The notes under the pieces were generated by a model. That model saw only the letters and a program-made list of their open reading frames with translations. It had not been told where the DNA came from and did no database searches. Both the position numbers and the translations under genes were made by a program. From Endozoicomonas sp. G2_2 (GTDB lineage Bacteria > Pseudomonadota > Gammaproteobacteria > Nevskiales > Salinisphaeraceae): a DNA stretch of 64,000 nt. Numbering within the stretch: the first letter of the stretch is position 1; each line of letters starts with the position of its first letter. The stretch covers positions 124,001-188,000 of the forward strand of contig NZ_JAGHQU010000002.1 of assembly GCF_017744135.1 (NCBI RefSeq), read 5' to 3'. Positions 16,975 through 27,940 of this stretch are shown piece after piece.

Positions 16975-19092
16975 TTGGGCATCGATTACATGTTCGGTAC
17001 CTACGACTACCGGGTCACGGCGCTGGCCATCGTCGTGGCAATCCTGGCGTCCTATACCGCGCTCGATCTGGTCGGTCGCGTCAGCGCTTCGCGCACCCGT
17101 GATGCCTACGCCTGGCTTGCCGCGGGCGCGGTCTGCATGGGCACGGGTATCTGGTCGATGCATTTCATCGGCATGCTCGCCTTCGATCTGCCGATCGAAA
17201 TGGGGTACGACTTCGAGATTACGGCGCTGTCGTGGGTGATGGCCGTGATCGCCTCCTCGATCGCGCTGCTGGTCGCCAGCCGCAGCCAGATGTCGCGCGC
17301 GCGCTTGATCCTCGGCGCCGTGTTCATGGCGGCCAGTATCGCGGGCATGCATTACACCGGCATGGCCGCCATGCTCATGGAGCCCGGTATCGTCTACGAC
17401 CCGCTCTGGGTCGTGCTGTCGCTGCTGGTTGCCCTCGGCGTGTCCGGCGCGGCGCTGTGGATCGCGTTTGTACTGCGCGACGCGAGCCGTCTGCGCGGTT
17501 TTGCCGGCAAGGCGACAGCCGCGGTGGTCATGGGCGCTGCGATCGTGGGCATGCACTACACCGGCATGGTCGCCGCGCAGTTTCCCATCGGCAGTATCTG
17601 CGGCGCGGCGTCGCAGCTCGACAGTGAGTGGCTGGCCACGCTCGTCGGCGCCTGCACAATTCTGCTGCTCGGGACCGCGTTGACCGCGGCGGCGCTGGAT
17701 CGACGGCTGGAAAACCATACCGCGCAGCTGGTGCGCTCGCTCAGCCAGGCCAATTCGAATCTGCGCCATGCCAGTCGTCACGATCCGCTGACCAATCTGG
17801 CGAACCGCAACCTGCTGCACGAGACCATCGAGGACGCGCTCGCGCGCTGGCGCGAACACGACGAGCCGTTCGCGGTGATCTATGTGGACCTCGACGGTTT
17901 CAAGGTCATCAACGACCAGCTTGGCCATGATGCCGGCGATGTGCTGCTCAAGCGCGCGGCTGCCGCCATGACGGCGGTTGTACGCCATAGCGACACGGTC
18001 GCCCGCATGGGCGGCGACGAGTTCATTCTCGTGCTCGAAGGTGTGTCGTCACGCGCGGGGATCGCGCAGATCTGCGAAAAGCTGCTCGATGCGGTCGCTC
18101 ATATCCAGCAGGGGACCACGAGCTTGTCGGCCAGTATCGGTTCGGCCACATGCCCCGACGACGGGACGAAACTATCGGATCTGGTGACCGCGGCCGATGT
18201 CGCCATGTACATGGCCAAGAACAAGGGCAAGAACTGCTACCAGCCCTATCACGGCGACATGGCCACGCGTATCGCCGAGGAATATGCCGTCCAGGAGGAT
18301 CTGCGGGGCGCGATCCGGGACGGCGAACTGGTGGTCCACTACCAGCCCAAATATTCGACGCGTGACCGCCAGCTTACCGGCGCCGAGGCACTGGTGCGCT
18401 GGCAGCATCCCGAAAAAGGGATGATCCCGCCCGACAAGTTCATCGGCATCGCCGAGCGCACGGGCTTGATCAACGATCTCGAAAGCTGGGTGCTGGATTC
18501 GGTCTGCGCCCAGATACGGCGCTGGCTGGATCAGGGGCTCACCGTGCCGCCGATCTCGGTGAATCTCTCCGCGATTCGCATTCACAACGAGGATCTGCCG
18601 GAGCGTACGCAGGCCTGCCTCGAACAGCACAACGTCGATGCCGGGTATCTCATGTTCGAGATCACCGAATCGCTGGCGGTACGCGAGATTCTGCGGGCGG
18701 TCGAGGCCCTCAAACGCTTCAGCGCGATGGGAGTGCGCGTGGCCCTCGACGATTTCGGCACCGGGCACTCGAGTCTGTCTTACCTTCGCCAGCTGCCGAT
18801 CCAGCAGCTGAAGATCGACCGCTCCTTCATCAAGGATCTCGGCAGCTGCGACGGCGATCATGTCGAGATCGTGCGTTCCATCATCGGGCTCGCGCATGCC
18901 CTGCGGCTGCGGGTGGTTGCCGAGGGCGTCGAGACTGAAGAGCAGATGGCATTTCTCGACAGTCTGAACTGCGACGAGGTGCAGGGTTTTCTCTTGAGCC
19001 GACCCGTACCTGTCGAGGATTTCGGCAATATCATCGCCCGCCAGTCAGCGCGCGAAGGACGGGCGACGATTCACCTGCTGCCGGGGGCCTGA
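16975..19092 (+). CDS. MHYT-GGDEF-EAL membrane sensor, c-di-GMP metabolism
   Basis: About 705 residues from TTG 16975, chosen for GGAG at 16963-16966 at ideal spacing; ATG 16990 and TTG 16924 are alternatives. The N-terminal 240 residues form the seven-helix MHYT sensor with three signature repeats (WSMHFIGM, GMHYTGM, GMHYTGM). MHYT domains are proposed to bind copper and sense oxygen, CO or NO. GGDEF is intact at 346-350 with RHSD (337-340) as an inhibitory site. The EAL motif is intact at 471-473 with DDFGTGHSSL. Net direction cannot be told from sequence. It follows a YcgR-like PilZ gene. Confidence 0.92.
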   Translation: MGIDYMFGTYDYRVTALAIVVAILASYTALDLVGRVSASRTRDAYAWLAAGAVCMGTGIWSMHFIGMLAFDLPIEMGYDFEITALSWVMAVIASSIALLVASRSQMSRARLILGAVFMAASIAGMHYTGMAAMLMEPGIVYDPLWVVLSLLVALGVSGAALWIAFVLRDASRLRGFAGKATAAVVMGAAIVGMHYTGMVAAQFPIGSICGAASQLDSEWLATLVGACTILLLGTALTAAALDRRLENHTAQLVRSLSQANSNLRHASRHDPLTNLANRNLLHETIEDALARWREHDEPFAVIYVDLDGFKVINDQLGHDAGDVLLKRAAAAMTAVVRHSDTVARMGGDEFILVLEGVSSRAGIAQICEKLLDAVAHIQQGTTSLSASIGSATCPDDGTKLSDLVTAADVAMYMAKNKGKNCYQPYHGDMATRIAEEYAVQEDLRGAIRDGELVVHYQPKYSTRDRQLTGAEALVRWQHPEKGMIPPDKFIGIAERTGLINDLESWVLDSVCAQIRRWLDQGLTVPPISVNLSAIRIHNEDLPERTQACLEQHNVDAGYLMFEITESLAVREILRAVEALKRFSAMGVRVALDDFGTGHSSLSYLRQLPIQQLKIDRSFIKDLGSCDGDHVEIVRSIIGLAHALRLRVVAEGVETEEQMAFLDSLNCDEVQGFLLSRPVPVEDFGNIIARQSAREGRATIHLLPGA

Positions 19093-19212
19093 TAGCAGAA
19101 CCGCGGCTAGTCTGCAGGCGAATGCCTCAGCCCAAAGCGGCGCCTTTCTCGCCATCGAGACGCGGTCAGCCGCGCTAAGCCCAAGGCGAATCGATCCGAT
19201 CACGGCATAAAA

Positions 19213-19236
19213 AAAGCCCCGCCGAAGCGGGGCTTT
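19213..19236 (-). terminator. intrinsic terminator of acnA
   Basis: A 10-base perfect stem (AAAGCCCCGC with GCGGGGCTTT) around a CGAA loop. On the minus strand it is followed by a run of T residues (plus-strand A tract at 19208-19215). It lies about 38 bases after the acnA stop. Confidence 0.9.
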
Positions 19237-19273
19237 ATCGCAGGCTTTGGCTGCGAGCGGGTGGCGCCTGTTA

Positions 19274-22012
<2,739 letters not shown>

Positions 22013-22071
22013 AGGTTCTTATCTCCAAAGACACTCGGTGGATCTTCGGCCCGGTACGAGTCCGGGCTCTT

Positions 22072-22098
22072 GAAAACGCTGCGCATTATAGCGTTTTC
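22072..22098 (-). promoter_or_regulatory. probable acnA promoter -10 box inside an inverted repeat
   Basis: On the minus strand TATAAT (plus 22085-22090) lies 73 bases before the acnA ATG. It sits across the loop and one arm of a perfect 9-base inverted repeat: GAAAACGCT at 22072-22080 and AGCGTTTTC at 22090-22098. No strong -35 is seen. The palindrome could be an operator that would cover the -10, or a hairpin ending the hflD transcript. Confidence 0.5.
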
Positions 22099-22150
22099 CG
22101 GCGCAGCCCTGCAGACAAGCAGCTGGATGCGCGCGCGGGCAGGAATGGCG

Positions 22151-22780
22151 TCAGCGTACCGGCGCGCTCGGACCGATGCTTTCCAGTGACTTGAGCAGCG
22201 CCTTGCGGCGGAAGAACAGGGTAATGAAGCCGCCGCCGCACTGCCGCCACATGATCGCGCAACGCACGGCTGCCATGAGCTGGGTACGCGCACGCGCCTG
22301 TATAGCCTCGTTCTGCAGATAGGTCGGGTGGCCGTGCAGCATGATTCGGGGTTTCACCGGGCTGATGCTGTCGCGATAGGCGTCGTCGAGAATCGCCGGC
22401 ACGTCTGCGGCCTCCGCCAGTCGTGCGCGATCGATCGCGCCGCGAATCCGGCTCAGCGCCGCGTCGTCCTTGAGCAGCGCGCCGGACAGGCGCAGGATCT
22501 GGCCGATGTAGCGGGCGACCAGGGCGGCCTTCTGGTCCGGCTTGTGGCCGGCCAGCTGCCCCTTCAGATAGGCGATACCGTCGCCCACGCTCGACAGATC
22601 GCCATACACATCGACCACCGAATCCGGATCGGTCGAGAAGATGGCATGCTGTGCAACCTCCATGCGCTGCGGCAGATCGCGGCCGTCGGAGGCGAGTTCG
22701 TGCGCGTAGAGCGCAAATTGCGCCACGCCGGCCAGGGAGAGGGCCTGGTCACGCAGGGTGTGCGTTTGCTGTTCGCTCAT
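22151..22780 (-). CDS. hflD: HflD-family high-frequency-lysogenization protein homologue
   Basis: About 209 residues from ATG 22780. HflD is a peripheral inner-membrane, mostly helical protein; in E. coli it binds phage lambda CII and affects lysogeny, but its housekeeping role is unclear. Recognised by length, the PRIMLHGHPTYLQNE segment, and position directly after mnmA. The start overlaps the mnmA stop as ATGA, so translation is coupled. The order nudJ-mnmA-hflD is conserved in gammaproteobacteria, where purB often follows; here acnA follows. Confidence 0.88.
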   Translation of the reverse strand: MSEQQTHTLRDQALSLAGVAQFALYAHELASDGRDLPQRMEVAQHAIFSTDPDSVVDVYGDLSSVGDGIAYLKGQLAGHKPDQKAALVARYIGQILRLSGALLKDDAALSRIRGAIDRARLAEAADVPAILDDAYRDSISPVKPRIMLHGHPTYLQNEAIQARARTQLMAAVRCAIMWRQCGGGFITLFFRRKALLKSLESIGPSAPVR

Positions 22781-23925
22781 GCGCTCGCTGAAACTCGAAA
22801 ATCGGGCCGTCCGGCGTGCAGGATCTCGGCACTGCCCAGACACTGATCGCCGTCATAGAACACGGCGTATTGACCGGGGGCGATGGCGCGCGGCGGCGTG
22901 TCGAACTCGACCACGAGGCCGCCGTCCGGGCCCTCGTCGACAACACAGTCGATCGCGCGCTGGCGGTAGCGTACCTGAGCGGCGCAGCGAAACGGAAACA
23001 CGGGGGCTTCGATCAGCCAGTGCGGCGCGATGCTGGTCAACGTCTTCTCGAGGAGCGCGGGATGGGCGTGATCCTGGGTCACCCAGAGCGTATCGCGCTC
23101 CAGATCCTTGGCGGCCACATACCAGGGCGCGTCGGAGGCGCCGGCGACGCCGCCAAGGCCCAGGCCCTTGCGCTGGCCGATCGTGTAGTAGATCAGCCCG
23201 GCGTGTTCGCCGATGGTTCGGCCGTCGAGCGCGCCGCCCGCGACACGTACCGGGCCGGCACGGCCGGACAGGTACTGGCGCAGAAAGCCCTCGAAATCGC
23301 GCTCGCCGATAAAACACACGCCGGTGCTGTCCGGCTTGTCGTGAATCGGCAAACCGGCCGCGCGGGCGATGGCGCGCACGTCCGTCTTCCGGGTCTCGCC
23401 CAGCGGAAACAGCGTGCGCTCGAGCGCGGCCATGGGCACCGCGGCCAGAAAATAGGACTGGTCCTTGCCCGGATCGCGCCCGCGCAGCAGACGGGTGCCG
23501 TTCGCGTCATGCTCGAGACGGGCATAGTGACCGGTGGCGATCGCGTCGGCGCCAAGTCGTTCGGCGTGATGGAGAAACGCGTCGAACTTGATCTCGCGGT
23601 TGCACAGCACATCCGGATTGGGCGTGCGCCCGGCCGCGTAGCTGTCGAGAAAATAGCGGAACACGCGCGCCTTGTACTCGCGCGAGAAATCCGCCCGGTG
23701 CAGCGGGATGTCGAGCGCTTCGCACACTGCAGCGGCGTCGTCGAAGTCGTCGGCGGCCTGGCAGCGGCCGGCTTCGTCCTCGCTCCAGTTGAACATGAAC
23801 AGGCCTTCGACCTGATAACCGGCTTCAACCAGCTGCAGGGCCGTAACCGAGGAGTCCACACCGCCGGAAAGACCCACGATCACGCGGGTTTCGGCGGGCG
23901 GTTTCTGCCAGAACGTGGGCGCCAT
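22777..23925 (-). CDS. mnmA: tRNA-specific 2-thiouridylase MnmA
   Basis: Thiolates uridine 34 in the anticodons of tRNA-Lys, -Glu and -Gln. About 382 residues. The PP-loop ATP site GLSGGVDSSV is at about 18-27. Two catalytic cysteines are in NPDVLCNREIKF and STGVCFIGERDF. The tRNA-recognition and beta-barrel parts (YYTIGQRKGLGLGG; WYVAAKDLERDTLWV) are complete. ATG 23925 gives a normal length and lies directly after the nudJ stop; ATG 23943 is an alternative that would overlap nudJ. Co-directional with nudJ and hflD. Confidence 0.96.
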   Translation of the reverse strand: MAPTFWQKPPAETRVIVGLSGGVDSSVTALQLVEAGYQVEGLFMFNWSEDEAGRCQAADDFDDAAAVCEALDIPLHRADFSREYKARVFRYFLDSYAAGRTPNPDVLCNREIKFDAFLHHAERLGADAIATGHYARLEHDANGTRLLRGRDPGKDQSYFLAAVPMAALERTLFPLGETRKTDVRAIARAAGLPIHDKPDSTGVCFIGERDFEGFLRQYLSGRAGPVRVAGGALDGRTIGEHAGLIYYTIGQRKGLGLGGVAGASDAPWYVAAKDLERDTLWVTQDHAHPALLEKTLTSIAPHWLIEAPVFPFRCAAQVRYRQRAIDCVVDEGPDGGLVVEFDTPPRAIAPGQYAVFYDGDQCLGSAEILHAGRPDFRVSASA

Positions 23926-23926
23926 G

Positions 23927-24385
23927 TCAGCGGCCGTGAACATGCTGCACCCGGTCGAGCGGTAGCGGCTCGCAGGTGCTGAAATCCTCGATCGCGCGCA
24001 GCACCAGCGGGCTGCGCAGATCGTCGCGGCGGGCGAGCTCGTCACGGGTCAGCCAATGGGCGGCGATGATCCCCTCGTCGAGCGACTGATCGCCGGCGTG
24101 ACCGAACACCTCGCCGCAGAACGCGAAGCGCAGTGTCGTGCGGCCGTCGTCGTGCGGCCAGTAGTACATGCCGACCAGGCCGGTGGGCGTGAAGCCCCAG
24201 GCCGTTTCCTCCCGGGTTTCGCGCACGACCGCATCGAGAATCGTCTCGCCCGATTCGACATGACCGGCCGGCTGATTGATCACACGTTCGCCGTGGGCGA
24301 ATTCCTCGACGACCAGGTATCGGTCGTCCACGCGCACGATCGCGGCAACGGTAAGTTCGGCATGAACCAAGGGCAGCCTCGCCAT
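23927..24385 (-). CDS. nudJ: NUDIX hydrolase, NudJ (thiamin-pyrophosphate phosphatase) type
   Basis: About 152 residues from ATG 24385 (an earlier in-frame ATG at 24430 adds 15 unlikely residues). The NUDIX box is intact at about residues 41-63: GHVESGE followed by RETREETAW, fitting GX5EX7REUXEE. NudJ removes phosphate from HMP-PP and thiamin pyrophosphate, and acts on nucleoside tri- and diphosphates in E. coli. The assignment to NudJ rests on the mnmA-hflD neighbours and length. It is divergent from fabD across about 100 bases. Confidence 0.88.
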   Translation of the reverse strand: MARLPLVHAELTVAAIVRVDDRYLVVEEFAHGERVINQPAGHVESGETILDAVVRETREETAWGFTPTGLVGMYYWPHDDGRTTLRFAFCGEVFGHAGDQSLDEGIIAAHWLTRDELARRDDLRSPLVLRAIEDFSTCEPLPLDRVQHVHGR

Positions 24386-24489
24386 GATCCGGGCTATAAG
24401 AACCGCGATTCTAGCAAAGCCGCTTTTCACGTGGCCAAGACCAGAACGGGTGGGTATGATGCCGCCATCGCTTGTTCACGACGATTCTT

Positions 24490-25452
24490 ATGTCGCGTTT
24501 CGGGATGCTTTTTCCCGGTCAGGGGGCCCAGTCGGCCGGTATGCTTTCGGCGCTCGCCGAGCGCTACGCGGTCGTCGGCGAGACCTACGCTGAAGCCAGT
24601 GACGCGCTGGGCTACGACGTCGCCGATCTGATCAACAACGACAGCGAAGGCCGCCTCGATCAGACCGAATACACCCAGCCCGCGCTGGTCACTGCCGGCG
24701 TGGCTGCCTGGCGTGTCTGGCAGAGCCGCGGCGGGCGCACGCCCGAGTTTCTCGCCGGGCACAGTCTCGGCGAATACACGGCGCTGGTCGCAGCCGACGC
24801 GCTCGATTTTGGCGACGCGCTGCGGTTGACGCGTATGCGTGGCAAGGCCATGCAGAACGCCGTGGGCCCGGACGAGGGTGCGATGTCGGCCGTGATCGGC
24901 CTGGACGATGACGCGGTTCGCGAGGCCTGTTCGCAGGCCGAGCAGGAGCACGCGAGCGACGCCCTCGTGGTGTCGGCCGCCAATTTCAACGCGCCGCTTC
25001 AGGTCGTTATCGCCGGGCACGCAGACGCCGTGGCCACGGCCGGGCGTATCGCCAAGGACAAGGGTGCAAAGCTGGTCAAGCCGCTGGCCGTGAGCGTGCC
25101 GTCGCACTGCGCGCTCATGCAGCCGGCCGCGGAGCGGTTGCAGGCGCATCTGCTCGAGATTCCCCTGCGTCAGCCCAAGCTGACCGTGCTGCACAATGTC
25201 GACGCGCAGCCACGCGAGGACGTCGACGGCATTCGCAAGGCGCTGGTGCGCCAGCTTGCCCAGTCGGTGCTCTGGGCAGACACCATTCGCACCATGCGTG
25301 CGGCTAATTGCGAATTGTTTCTGGAGTGCGGACCGGGCAAGGTGCTCACCGGCCTGAACAAGCGCATCGATAAGAGCGTGACGTCCTTCGCCTTGTCGGA
25401 TACCGAAAATCTGCGCCAGGCCCTGACGGCCACACAGAACGACGACGAATAG
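24490..25452 (+). CDS. fabD: malonyl-CoA:ACP transacylase
   Basis: Loads malonate from CoA to acyl carrier protein for fatty-acid synthesis. About 320 residues from ATG 24490, where the family opening FGMLFPGQGAQ appears. The catalytic serine is in GHSLGEY (about residue 92). The conserved histidine region (PSHCALMQPAA) and the C-terminal LECGPGKVL are present. A TATGAT at 24455-24460 may be its -10. It leads the fabD-fabG-acpP-fabF run. fabH and plsX are not adjacent upstream as they are in E. coli, since nudJ lies there divergently. Confidence 0.96.
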   Translation: MSRFGMLFPGQGAQSAGMLSALAERYAVVGETYAEASDALGYDVADLINNDSEGRLDQTEYTQPALVTAGVAAWRVWQSRGGRTPEFLAGHSLGEYTALVAADALDFGDALRLTRMRGKAMQNAVGPDEGAMSAVIGLDDDAVREACSQAEQEHASDALVVSAANFNAPLQVVIAGHADAVATAGRIAKDKGAKLVKPLAVSVPSHCALMQPAAERLQAHLLEIPLRQPKLTVLHNVDAQPREDVDGIRKALVRQLAQSVLWADTIRTMRAANCELFLECGPGKVLTGLNKRIDKSVTSFALSDTENLRQALTATQNDDE

Positions 25453-25496
25453 CCGTTCGTTGCAATCGAGACAGGCCTGAGCGACACAGGAACGAC

Positions 25497-26252
25497 ATGA
25501 CAGAACGCACTCTTTCCGGCCAGGTGGCCCTGGTGACCGGCGCATCGCGCGGCATCGGCGCCGCGATCGCCGACCGCCTGGCGGCCGACGGCGCCACGGT
25601 TGTCGGCACCGCGACCAGCGACGATGGCGCGCAGCGTATCGACGAACACCTCGGCCAGGCCGCAGTAGCGGGCGCGGGGCGTCGCCTGGACGTGACCGAC
25701 GAAGACGGCGTCGCAGCGCTGATCAAGGACATCACCAAAGCATACGGCGCGCCCACCATCGTCGTGAACAATGCCGCGATCACGCGCGACAACCTGCTCA
25801 TGCGCATGAAGGAAGACGACTGGCAGTCGGTGCTGGACGCCAATCTGTCGGGCGTGTTCCGCGTATCGAAGGCGGCGCTGCGCGGCATGATGAAGGCGCG
25901 CGGCGGGCGCATCGTGAACGTGGCCTCAGTGGTCGGTCTGATGGGTAACGCCGGTCAGACGAACTACAGCGCGGCCAAGGCCGGGCTGCTGGGTTTTACC
26001 CGGTCGCTTGCACGGGAAGTCGGATCGCGTCAGATTACGGTCAACGCCATCGCACCCGGCTTCATCGAAACCGACATGACCCGCGATCTCGACGAAAAGA
26101 CCCGCGAAACGATGCTGGAGCAGATCCCATTGCAGCGTCTGGGCAGCGTCGACGACATCGCCGCAAGCGTCGCGTTTCTGGTTTCCCCATCGGCCGCCTA
26201 CATCACCGGCGAGACGCTCAGCGTCAACGGCGGCCTGTATATGGGTTCCTGA
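25497..26252 (+). CDS. fabG: 3-oxoacyl-ACP reductase
   Basis: NADPH-dependent reduction of 3-oxoacyl-ACP in fatty-acid elongation. 251 residues with the short-chain dehydrogenase fold: cofactor loop TGASRGIG (about 17-24), NNAA, catalytic serine in NVASVVGLMG, and YSAAKAG with the tyrosine-lysine pair. The C terminus SVNGGLYM is typical for FabG. AGGAA precedes the ATG. It lies 44 bases after fabD and about 100 before acpP. Confidence 0.96.
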   Translation: MTERTLSGQVALVTGASRGIGAAIADRLAADGATVVGTATSDDGAQRIDEHLGQAAVAGAGRRLDVTDEDGVAALIKDITKAYGAPTIVVNNAAITRDNLLMRMKEDDWQSVLDANLSGVFRVSKAALRGMMKARGGRIVNVASVVGLMGNAGQTNYSAAKAGLLGFTRSLAREVGSRQITVNAIAPGFIETDMTRDLDEKTRETMLEQIPLQRLGSVDDIAASVAFLVSPSAAYITGETLSVNGGLYMGS

Positions 26253-26255
26253 ATC

Positions 26256-26284
26256 TGGCGAGGCCCACCCTTTTTCCCTAGAAT
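26256..26284 (+). promoter_or_regulatory. candidate acpP promoter
   Basis: A TAGAAT -10-like box at 26279-26284 stands 70 bases before the acpP ATG, in the gap after fabG. The -35 at 17-base spacing is poor. Similar TAGAAT boxes stand upstream of deaD and tRNA-Gly in this window. An internal promoter for acpP is common because ACP is needed in excess. Confidence 0.4.
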
Positions 26285-26353
26285 GGCGCGCGGTTCGCGA
26301 GGGCGAATGCGCGCGCTAGACGCGTAAACCATAGTCAATCAGGAGAGAGTCCG

Positions 26354-26593
26354 ATGAGTAGCGTTGAAGAACGAGTACAGAAGATCATTGCCGAACAGCT
26401 TTCGGTCAGCGAAGACCAGGTCACCTCGGAAGCGTCGTTCGTCGACGATCTCGGTGCGGATTCCCTGGATACCGTGGAACTGGTCATGGCCCTCGAAGAA
26501 GAGTTCGAGATCGACATTCCCGACGAGGAAGCCGAGAAGATCGTCAACGTCAAGGACGCGGTCGATTACATCAAGTCCCACGCCGAAGGCTAA
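26354..26593 (+). CDS. acpP: acyl carrier protein
   Basis: A 79-residue acidic helical protein that carries growing acyl chains on a phosphopantetheine arm. The arm attaches to the serine in [20 protein letters not shown] (about residue 38), a perfect match to the family. AGGAGAG precedes the ATG. It sits between fabG and fabF as in most gammaproteobacteria. Confidence 0.98.
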   Translation: MSSVEERVQKIIAEQLSVSEDQVTSEASFVDDLGADSLDTVELVMALEEEFEIDIPDEEAEKIVNVKDAVDYIKSHAEG

Positions 26594-26698
26594 AACGCCC
26601 GGCGAGAGACTTCGCGTTGGCGGCCGGTGACGGATCGGCCGACCAGACTCTTCACTCCGCCGCCACGCGCGGCGATTCGAGCAACTAGGGGGCCCCCG

Positions 26699-27940
26699 TT
26701 GAAACAGCGTCGCGTAGTGGTTACCGGGCTGGGTCTGATATCCCCGATGGGCCTGGATGTGGCTTCGAGCTGGTCGGCGATCCTGGCCGGGCGCAGCGGC
26801 ATTTCGACCATCGACAGCTTCGATGTGTCGGGCTATCCGACGCAGTTTGGCGGGCCGATTCGTGACTTCGACGTCACCCAGTACATGTCGGCCAAGGAAG
26901 CCAAGCGTTACGACCCGTTCGTGCACTACGGTGTTGCGGCGTCGGTACAGGCTTTCAACGACAGCGGTCTGGAACTCGACGACGAGTACAACGACCGGGT
27001 CGGCGTGGCCGTGGGTTCCGGTATCGGGGGTATCGGGACCATCCTCAAGACCTGTGTCGGCTTCCACGAGGCCGACTACAGCGCGAAGAAGGTGTCGCCC
27101 TTCTTCATTCCTTCCAGTATCGCCAACATGGCGGCCGGGCAGGTATCCATACAGCTGAACCTGCACGGGCCGAACATCGCGGCGGTGTCCGCCTGTACCA
27201 CGGGCGTGCACAACATCGGTCTCGCCGCACGCCTTATCGCTGCCGGTGATGCCGATGCCATGCTTTCGGGTGGCTGCGAGATGGCCGTTAACCCGATCGG
27301 GCTGGCCGGCTTCTGTGCTGCGCGGGCCCTGTCCAGCCGCAACGACGACCCGCAGGCGGCGAGCCGGCCGTGGGATGTCGACCGCGATGGTTTCGTGCTG
27401 TCCGATGGCGCCGGCGTGGTGATGCTCGAAGAGTACGAGCAGGCCAGGGCGCGTGGCGCGAATATCTACGGCGAGGTCGTCGGCTTCGGCATGAGCGGCG
27501 ACGCCCACCACATCACGCAGCCGAGCGGGCGCGGCGCGCGTCAGTGCATGACCCATGCGCTGGCCGATGCCGAAATGAACCCGGACGAGCTGCAGTACAT
27601 CAATGCCCACGGCACGTCCACGAACGTGGGTGATGTGTCCGAAAGCCAGTCGATCGAATCCGTGCTCGGTGATGCGGCCAAGAATGTCGCCGTCAGCTCG
27701 ACCAAGTCGATGACCGGGCACATGCTCGGCGCGGCGGGTTCCGCGGAGGCGATCTTCACGCTGCTCGCGATCCGCGATCAGGTGGCGCCGCCGACAATCA
27801 ATCTCGACAATCCCGCCGAGGGCTGCAATCTGGACTATGTGCCTCACGAGGCACGCCAGATGCGCATCGACGCCGCCTTGTCGAATTCATTCGGGTTCGG
27901 CGGGACCAACGGGTCACTGATCTTCAAGCGTCTCGATTGA
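26699..27940 (+). CDS. fabF: 3-oxoacyl-ACP synthase II
   Basis: Condenses malonyl-ACP with acyl-ACP during elongation. About 413 residues. The TTG at 26699 is chosen because GGGGG at 26688-26692 lies six bases upstream and the product then begins KQRRVVVTGLG like other FabF proteins. The open frame back to 26627 is arginine-proline-rich and unlike the family. Catalytic Cys-His-His are in SACTTG, NAHGTSTNVGD and MTGHMLGAAG. The pabB start overlaps the stop codon. Confidence 0.96.
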   Translation: MKQRRVVVTGLGLISPMGLDVASSWSAILAGRSGISTIDSFDVSGYPTQFGGPIRDFDVTQYMSAKEAKRYDPFVHYGVAASVQAFNDSGLELDDEYNDRVGVAVGSGIGGIGTILKTCVGFHEADYSAKKVSPFFIPSSIANMAAGQVSIQLNLHGPNIAAVSACTTGVHNIGLAARLIAAGDADAMLSGGCEMAVNPIGLAGFCAARALSSRNDDPQAASRPWDVDRDGFVLSDGAGVVMLEEYEQARARGANIYGEVVGFGMSGDAHHITQPSGRGARQCMTHALADAEMNPDELQYINAHGTSTNVGDVSESQSIESVLGDAAKNVAVSSTKSMTGHMLGAAGSAEAIFTLLAIRDQVAPPTINLDNPAEGCNLDYVPHEARQMRIDAALSNSFGFGGTNGSLIFKRLD

